Shown in pieces: positions 57,749 through 64,000 of a stretch of 64,000 nt of DNA; positions within the stretch are counted from its first letter, which is position 1; each line of letters starts with the position of its first letter. Below the pieces are notes generated by a model. The model was not told where the DNA came from. It did no database searches and saw nothing but the letters and a program-made list of their open reading frames with translations. Source of the stretch: Phycomyces nitens (Eukaryota > Mucoromycota > Mucoromycetes > Mucorales > Phycomycetaceae). A program made the translations under genes and the position numbers. The stretch spans positions 7,130,001 to 7,194,000 of the forward strand of contig JAHRBC010000003.1 in NCBI GenBank assembly GCA_022702545.1, written 5' to 3'.

Positions 57749-58088
57749 TTGGTGTAATGAATAGATTCAAAGGGTATTTTTTTTTTTGAGAATCAAAGAC
57801 AAGATGAATTATAGTAATTTGAGGATTCCTTGCAGGACAATTTGATACGGATTTGTGCCTTGCTTATTTCTATAAAAAGTATCGTTCCATTAAACAGTAA
57901 AGATCCAAGTCACAATTGTAAAGTCTACATCTTTATCCTGCAGGTTAAATAAGTACCAAGAGGTATTCTATATTGAAACATAAATCTTTTGAATATACAA
58001 GTTAGTCGTCTAGCTATAGACATTAACTATTAAGCCTTGTTATTTTTTCAACTTCTTTTTTCTTTTTCTTCTTAGAGTAAAAATGTAG
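57749..58088. other. Intergenic region, no gene seen
   Basis: 340 nt AT-rich sequence between two minus-strand genes, expected to hold the promoter of the coiled-coil gene and the 3' UTR of the next. Confidence 0.4.
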
Positions 58089-59283
58089 TTAAACATCTTC
58101 TTGTTCTATTTCACCATTCTTTACCCATTTGAAACCAGCTCTATGTCGCAAACGCTTCATTCTTATATCACCAAGACCCTTTTTGCGCGGATCTGAATCT
58201 CGGCCGTCTACAACCCAACACAAGGCACCCGTATTTCGAAGCATTTTAAGAGTAACCGGGTGTTTCTTGCAGTATCTCTGTTTCCGTTTTCCAAGAATGC
58301 CCTGAATACGATCCGAAAGAGGAATCAAGACTGTAGCAGCCTTTGATTCTTTGCTGGTCTGATCCAAGAGTCCAGACTCGTCTTGAATCTTATATTTTTT
58401 TCGCCGTGCAAACAAACAGACGATAACGGACACATTGGTTGGTTAGGTGCGCTGCAAGCGTTTTCCAGAGTAGTAGCCGTGACAGGTAGAGAGAGAGAGA
58501 GCCTTGTCTACAGATCAAACTCCTCCCCTTCCCCTTTCTCTCTTGTATGTTCCCACTTACCGTAGGTATTTCATCTTGTGGGCTGTAGTTTGTTGAGGGT
58601 AAATGGTTATCTTGTAAGGCAGTCTCTATGTCCAATGCCTCTTTTATTTCTGCCGATGCTTCTCCCTCGGTCTCGTTTTCGTTTTTGTTTAATTCTTGCA
58701 GAGACTCTTGGGTGGGTTGAACCTCAATATTCTCTTCTTGTTTAAAATCTACCGTTTCATGTATTTCCACACGTTCCATAGCCTTTTCCACGACTGCCAC
58801 CGATTCTGTCGCTTCGTCGTCCGAATCATTATCAAAGCTTTGGAATCCCAATATACGTTTCCCAAATTGATCTTTTGATGATGCCTTGAACATGTCGTCA
58901 ATATTGCGTGGGACGATTGAATGCATTGTGATATCGATCAACGACTCGGTCTCGATTGCATTCAGTCTCTCCATTAGATTCTGAGGACGTTTACTAAACT
59001 GTTGTGATTGTGCAGATTCTCGATGAGTGGTTGGAGTTCCCACTTTTACTGGTGAGTGCTTTTGATACGAATTATCATCTGTTGGAGACCACAGCTCTTT
59101 GAGATTGCTTGCGACGATCTTTGCTTCAGGTGTATCAGCATACATTAGAAATTCTTTTGCTTCATGCCGTTTGGAAGGTGAAGATACAAAGTCGGCATCT
59201 ACTGCGGTGCGCAAGGGAAGTCTTCGTCGTTTGGATCGGTTGGGTGATGGTGGAATAAGAGCTTGTGAAGCCAGTTGTGTCAT
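58089..59283 (-). CDS. Unrecognised, probably nuclear, charged protein
   Basis: Exons (minus) 58561-59283 and 58089-58388 join in phase; 340 aa. The donor is ACG|GTAAGT; the acceptor is less certain (ATAAG|ATTC, 172-nt intron). The N-terminus has basic SKRRRLPLR. The middle is acidic and Glu-rich with TPEAKIVASNLKELWSPTDD as a better structured stretch. The C-terminal about 90 residues (ATVLIPLSDRIQGILGKRKQ; HPVTLKMLRNTGALCWVVDG; GDIRMKRLRHRAGFKW) look like a small folded domain with many Lys/Arg. The composition suggests a nuclear role. I recognise no family. Confidence 0.55.
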
Positions 59284-59588
59284 TTCGCTTTCTAGTTATC
59301 AGCAGACTATAATAAGTAAATGTATTGAATACAATATAATTTTTGTATAAATATATATATGTTGATTACTCGTACATTACTAGGATTCCTTTTGAAGATT
59401 GCGTTGAGATAAAGATTATTTAATCTGTCGAAAACTTTTATACTTGCAATTTAATCCACGCTTGGTGTTTCAATGGAACTGAATACAAACAGAATCCCAA
59501 AGGTGTCTGATTACCCAGTTTAGAAAATGCAGTAATTTATTGTACAAGGAATAAAAGTTATAATGATTAAACATTCTGCTCTATTAGA
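59284..59588. other. Intergenic region between two minus-strand genes
   Basis: 305 nt, AT-rich, presumably the promoter of the 340-aa protein gene and the 3' UTR of the rhodanese-methyltransferase. No gene is seen. Confidence 0.4.
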
Positions 59589-60584
59589 CTACTTTATCCT
59601 CCTCAAAAGCACTGAATTTACAGGCCTTCCATCTTCAATCTCATCAATTATATCCACCATAATTTCCATGTTGCCCATTGCTATGTACAGGTCATGGATC
59701 TCATTGACTAATAAGCGGTGTTCCTTGGATGGCTGCTTGTAATCGTATGCTGGATGGTCCACAAACTGAGATATGGCTAGGTAGCCCCCTATTTTTAATA
59801 AACCTGGCAGCTGTTTTAGCATGGAGCGTGCAAGGAACCGAATGGTGAGAATGAGATCAAAAGGAGGATGAGGTTCTGGTAAGGTGGCAAAGAATGAATC
59901 AACTGGGATGCCTGGGGCCAACCGAGCCTTCTTTCTTTCCAGTTGATCCAAGCCATCGACATCTTGCAAGGAGTTGTCCATCTTGGATTTCCATCTTCCA
60001 TCTGCCATAACTTTGGCATAGGCCACCGTCAGTCTATCACTCACATTCCAGGCACGCCCCATGGCCTCTGTTTTCTGCACACAAGCCAAAAGGGAGTCAA
60101 TGGCACAGACTCTCCAGCGATCATTCCGGGATAAAAGCCAAACAATGTCCCGTCCAGCACCACATCCGACATCCAGGCATTTCAGGCTACCAATCAGCCT
60201 GGCCTCAATGTCATTGATGTGGTTTGATAGCAAGGGAGATGGACAAAACAATGGCTGGATTGCATCTGGCCTATTGACAGTACCATAATTATCGAGTGCT
60301 GTATCCCAGAAGCCGTCCTCGTCCTCGCTGAATACCCAGGTACACTTCCACCCGTTATCCACTAGCCATTGTGAGCAACCCTTGTTGCCAAGTGGCTCTA
60401 CAACTGCAAAAGGAATCTGTTTTGGTGGTAGTTCGTTGCCACGAGCACACAACTCATCAAGCGGGATGTTTGTAGAGGGTACCAGTCGTCTTTGCTGGTA
60501 CTCATCACACTGGCGCAGATCAAGACACAGATGATTGCTTTGGGATGCCTTCCATCCGTACAGTCGATCAGTCAATGTGGTCAT
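59589..60584 (-). CDS. Rhodanese-like / SAM methyltransferase fusion
   Basis: Single exon, 331 aa. Residues about 1-100 follow a rhodanese-like pattern (LYGWKASQSNHLCLDLRQCD; STNIPLDEL; SQWLVDNGWKCTWVFSED) but lack an obvious active-site Cys loop, so it is probably non-catalytic. Residues about 130-331 are a class I methyltransferase: motif I KCLDVGCGAGRDIVWLL (135-151), acidic VCAIDSLLACV, PFDLILTIRFLARSMLKQLP and LLKIGGYLAISQFVDHPA. The GCGxGRD form is as in TehB-type enzymes. Rhodanese-methyltransferase pairings hint at thiol or tRNA modification, but the substrate is unknown. It is intronless among intron-rich neighbours and divergent from the peroxiredoxin gene, 127 nt away. Confidence 0.75.
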   Translation of the reverse strand: MTTLTDRLYGWKASQSNHLCLDLRQCDEYQQRRLVPSTNIPLDELCARGNELPPKQIPFAVVEPLGNKGCSQWLVDNGWKCTWVFSEDEDGFWDTALDNYGTVNRPDAIQPLFCPSPLLSNHINDIEARLIGSLKCLDVGCGAGRDIVWLLSRNDRWRVCAIDSLLACVQKTEAMGRAWNVSDRLTVAYAKVMADGRWKSKMDNSLQDVDGLDQLERKKARLAPGIPVDSFFATLPEPHPPFDLILTIRFLARSMLKQLPGLLKIGGYLAISQFVDHPAYDYKQPSKEHRLLVNEIHDLYIAMGNMEIMVDIIDEIEDGRPVNSVLLRRIK

Positions 60585-60711
60585 TATATTGATAGAGTTG
60601 TGGACACAGTAAGTGTGGGACGTGGCTTGTTAGGCAAGTTGACTGTCGGCTATTGAATAAAGAGTTTTGCTGTAATCATGTATTCTCGAGATTAACATCA
60701 TCATCATCATA
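60585..60711. promoter_or_regulatory. Very short divergent promoter, rhodanese-methyltransferase / peroxiredoxin
   Basis: 127 nt between opposed ATGs, with a CATCAT run just before the peroxiredoxin start. A shared promoter is inferred. Confidence 0.4.
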
Positions 60712-61536
60712 ATGACACTTCGTTTGGGGTCCACTGCGCCTGGTAAACAACGAGGTTAAAGGGATTTTGAGCTGATTACAATTGTTCTACAGACTTTGTA
60801 GCCCAAACTACAAAAGGTGAAATCAGATTCCATGACTATATTGATCAGCATTGGGCTATCATGTTTTCGCATCCTGCAGACTTTAGTAAGTTTATGCTTA
60901 ATCAATTATAAAGTATAAAAATGTTTAAATTTATTTATTTATATATATTAGCCCCTGTTTGCACAACCGAACTAGGGTTGGTTGCTGCTCTACAGGATGA
61001 GTTTGATGCTCGCCAAGTCAAGATAATTGGCCTGTCTGCCAATGGTCTTGAGGAACACACCAAATGGATAGCAGACATTAATGAACTCAGTAATGTCCAG
61101 CTCCAATTTCCAATTATTGCTGATGCCAATCGTAAAATTTCTGTCTTGTATGATATGCTCGATCAACAGGCAAGTTATTTTTATTACTGTGCCATTATCA
61201 TGGACTAACTAAATAGACCATTAGGATACCACCAACATTGATAACGGTGGTTTACCATTCACTATCCGTTCAGTATTTATCATTGACCCCAAAAAGACAA
61301 TTCGGCTGATAATGCAATATCCTGCCTCAACAGGGCGCAATTTTGATGAAATATTGCGCGTTATTGATTCGCTTCAGTTGGGTGATAAGCATCGAATCAC
61401 GACGCCTGGAAATTGGAAAAAGGGTGATGACGTTATTGTCCATCCTTCAGTCTCAACAGAAGAGGCCAAAAAGATGTTTCCAAAGGGTGTCCGCGTACTT
61501 CGTCCTTATTTACGAATGACACCTTCTCCTTTTTAA
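60712..61536 (+). CDS. 1-Cys peroxiredoxin (PRDX6-type)
   Basis: Four exons close in phase: 60712-60742, 60793-60885, 60952-61169, 61225-61536; 217 aa, typical of 1-Cys enzymes. The peroxidatic Cys is C45 in HPADFTPVCTTELG. GLSANGLEEHTKWIADI, FPIIADANRKISVLYDML and TIRSVFIIDPKKTIRLIMQY are conserved, and the C-terminal arm (PGNWKKGDDVIVHPSV) is that of the PRDX6 group, which lacks the resolving Cys of 2-Cys enzymes. It reduces hydrogen and lipid peroxides, in yeast in mitochondria; no clear targeting peptide is visible here. Intron 3 needs a GC donor (CAG|GCAAGT) to join DQQ to DTTN. Confidence 0.93.
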
Positions 61537-64000
61537 ATAAGCATACACTTGTTTAAATAGATTGTGCCAATTAATATCAAATCAAAATACACCTGGTGGT
61601 ATATTTGATGAATTTCAAGGCTTATTGGCATTCTAAATGCCATCTTTTGATCCAAAGTTTATCCAATACAATATGACTGTACTGGACTCAAGATACCATG
61701 GTTTTCTATTTATTAAGAATGCCAAGAACTGGTTGTCTATAATTATCCATGTTACAAATATGTTTGAAACCATTAATAAAACAAAACAAAAAAAGTTTAC
61801 AAAAAGATATGGAGAATCCAAAAGGCATTTAGTGTGGAGTCTCTTGGATTAGTAAATTGTACACATTTGACTCCCTAACAACAAAAACCTTTAAATGTTA
61901 TCGTTTCTGCCTTTATGTCTTTAACTATAAGAACACTATCAAAATACACTACAAAAAATAGCAAAGACTTTTAGATTATGACATATTATTACAAAAATTC
62001 TAATATTTTGCATGTCAACAATTCAGGGTTAAATTCCAATAACTTGCGCTCACTTGTTTGATCTATCAAAGCAGAAAAGGGAACCGGCCATTTACAATCG
62101 CTATTAAAAAATGGGATTTCTTGTCTGCTATGATATCCCACCTTTATTTATTTTACCCTTACATATATATATATATATATTCAGTATATGCCTAGTCATA
62201 TTATCCAATTGATCAAGAAAAAATATTAATAGTATGCTATGATTTATATGACTCTACTACCAAAATAGCAGAAAAGTCAATAATTTCATCATAATTCCGT
62301 CTCAAACATTAATATTTTATAGGTATAATTGAATCATTCTTTATATTAGTAGTAAAAGTGTACCGGTCACCATATAAGTGAGAATAATTATCGTATTGTA
62401 GACTTGGAGACTAAATGACCCATTGGGCCAGACAAAAATAATGCAAGGTCTCCAAGTGTTGTTGAGCGATTACTCTTCATTTCGTTGACTAAATTATATT
62501 ACTTTCGTTCGTTTATAAGCTTGGTAGTTTCTTTACGCTCATTAGGAGATGTGCTTCCAGTATCTCTCCGTCTTTTGGTTTTATAGACATGTTAATATTT
62601 TCAAAAATAACTAGATGTGATACATTTATAAGAGTTCCACCGATTTTAAAATTATAGCCTAAAAACTCCTTTTGTTTCTCAGTGATTCTGCTGCTGTTTT
62701 GTTGATACATGGTATGCTTTCAATAAGAAAAACATAATAAGAAATAATAGATATAAAATGTGGCATAAGCCCTCTGAGCCGCATTTTTATTTTTTAAAGT
62801 ATATACATATATTAGATAGTTTCATTATCAAGTCGAAAATCTTTCGGATTCGATACTTTTGGGAATTACTTTGCTGAAAGATAAAATAAAAGGCTCCTTG
62901 TTCATACTCTAGATTGATTTTGAAGAGAGAGAGAGAGAGAGAGTTGATACGCTTTGACTTATACTTTTATGTTTCCACTGTTCAAGATTTCTGCTGATTA
63001 TTTCCATGAGCCCAATCACACTAGACCAGACACACTCTCAGATCATTATGTATCCTGTTTTTTTTTCACCTTTTATTCTAGACAGTATATAGTTTGTATT
63101 GCAATTTAATAGCCAAAGACGCTAGACTCGTATATCTTTGCATGCTGGGAGCAACATAAATGCCGATGCATCACTTCAAATAACTAGATTTCAGTGTTGG
63201 CTAACCTCTCTGACACTTTGAGTAAAGACTAGCCAGATTCTTTAATGCTTAATCGATAAAATATGATATATAACTACAAAAAGATAAAGGATATTTATGG
63301 TAGTAAGTATTGCATCTTTGCAAACATATATTCCTAAATATATAATTACGGTGGTTGCAATGTTTAAACTAGCTAGCTGATTTTTGATCTCTCGACGCAA
63401 AACATCCAAGCCTTGTTCACCAAAGATTCTAGTCCCCTTTTTTCTGTGTGTAACTGTTATTCATGTCTCTCTGTCTTTTTGCATTGTGCTGTATACTGTA
63501 CGCTGTGCTACTTTATATATTTAACAAATGGGTGATGCATTTACTCCACCATCAAAGGATCCAGCAATTATTATTCTTTTAAATTCAACTGGACTTTATT
63601 TTGCTTAGTTATAGTCTCAAGGCTGTTGATTGAATAGATGGTTAATATTGGATCCATAATAAAGGTGTATAAAACAACTCGTGATCTTCAAAAGTTCAAG
63701 TGGCTTAATATATAGATATTTAGTGTCAAAGACTGAAATGTTAATTTGATTTATAAAACTTGTCTATAAACGATTAATGAAATTGGTGCTCAACCATAAT
63801 GTGAAAAATAAATCAGTGCTTACTGCAATTAGAGCCCAAACACAGAACACCATAATCCCATGGCCTATATATTATGGGAACCATGACGATCTTTCTGCCA
63901 ATATGGAAAAATTTAAATATAATTAGAGGCAAAATGTCTAAAAATCAACTCTTGGTTTACTAAAGTCGTGTAACATGAATTAATATATTTTTAAAACATG
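61537..64000. other. 2.5-kb AT-rich end of window, no supported gene
   Basis: Contains (TA)n at about 62162-62180 and (GA)n near 62930-62944. Small ORFs at 61637-61852 (+, 71 codons) and 62513-62710 (-, 65 codons with an ATG) show no recognisable family and no coding-like extension. The window ends in similar AT-rich sequence. Confidence 0.45.

Noticed and set aside
62513..62710. 65-codon minus-strand ORF with ATG
   Set aside because: Isolated, AT-rich context, no splice partners seen; could be chance.
1..64000. tRNA, rRNA and CRISPR features
   Set aside because: Looked for T-loop type GTTCRA strings with pairing stems and for regularly spaced repeats outside genes; none convincing by eye. 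A tRNAscan-type run would decide for tRNAs.

Overview
This window is eukaryotic and almost certainly fungal, most likely from a Mucoromycota (Mucorales-type) mould. Genes are intron-dense, with mostly 45-110 nt introns that have GTAAGT/GTATGT-like donors and CTAAT-like branch points. The gaps between genes are AT-rich and full of (TA)n and (TTA)n tracts. The products are typically fungal: ERG9, a Zn2Cys6 factor, an STB6-like protein, Ima1, Pho88, an arrestin-type adaptor, and a three-RRM plus MLLE protein of the Rrm4 type. I assembled exons by hand from reading frame, splice sites and protein-family knowledge. Exon borders are therefore models, but nearly all close in phase.

Layout, left to right. 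0-3.6 kb: ERG9 squalene synthase (-), an unrecognised 66-aa protein (+), a small putative GPI-anchored secreted protein (+). 3.6-6.9 kb: no gene seen. 7-12.8 kb: a secreted repeat precursor with dibasic cleavage sites (+), an arrestin-domain adaptor with a PPxY motif (-), a SAM methyltransferase (+). 13-18 kb: a sucrose/alpha-glucoside-type MFS transporter (+) and a decayed LINE reverse transcriptase (-). 18.4-30 kb: STB6-like protein (+), RAD2/XPG nuclease (-), YMC-type mitochondrial carrier (+), polyQ-rich Zn2Cys6 protein (-). 32.6-41 kb: Rrm4-like RNA-binding protein (+), COG5 (-), exosome subunit MTR3 (+). 41-48.4 kb: Ima1 nuclear membrane protein (-), TRAIP-like RING ligase (+), ubiquitin-like domain protein (-). 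48.4-51.6 kb: a gap with no supported gene. 51.6-61.5 kb: Mso1-like protein (+), Pho88/SND3 (+), MED6 (-), a histidine phosphatase (+), two unrecognised proteins (-), a rhodanese-methyltransferase (-), 1-Cys peroxiredoxin (+). The remainder is AT-rich without a supported gene.

Most genes are housekeeping and do not form a cluster or pathway; neighbours are mainly divergent or convergent pairs. The least ordinary locus is the repeat precursor at 6958-7998. It has a signal peptide and four exactly 36-residue repeats, each preceded by Lys-Arg, whose DNA copies differ mainly at synonymous positions. This is the architecture of a Kex2-processed secreted peptide precursor. Also notable are the Rrm4-type mRNA-transport candidate with two MLLE-like modules, three introns modelled with GC donors, and three coding exons of 13-16 nt.
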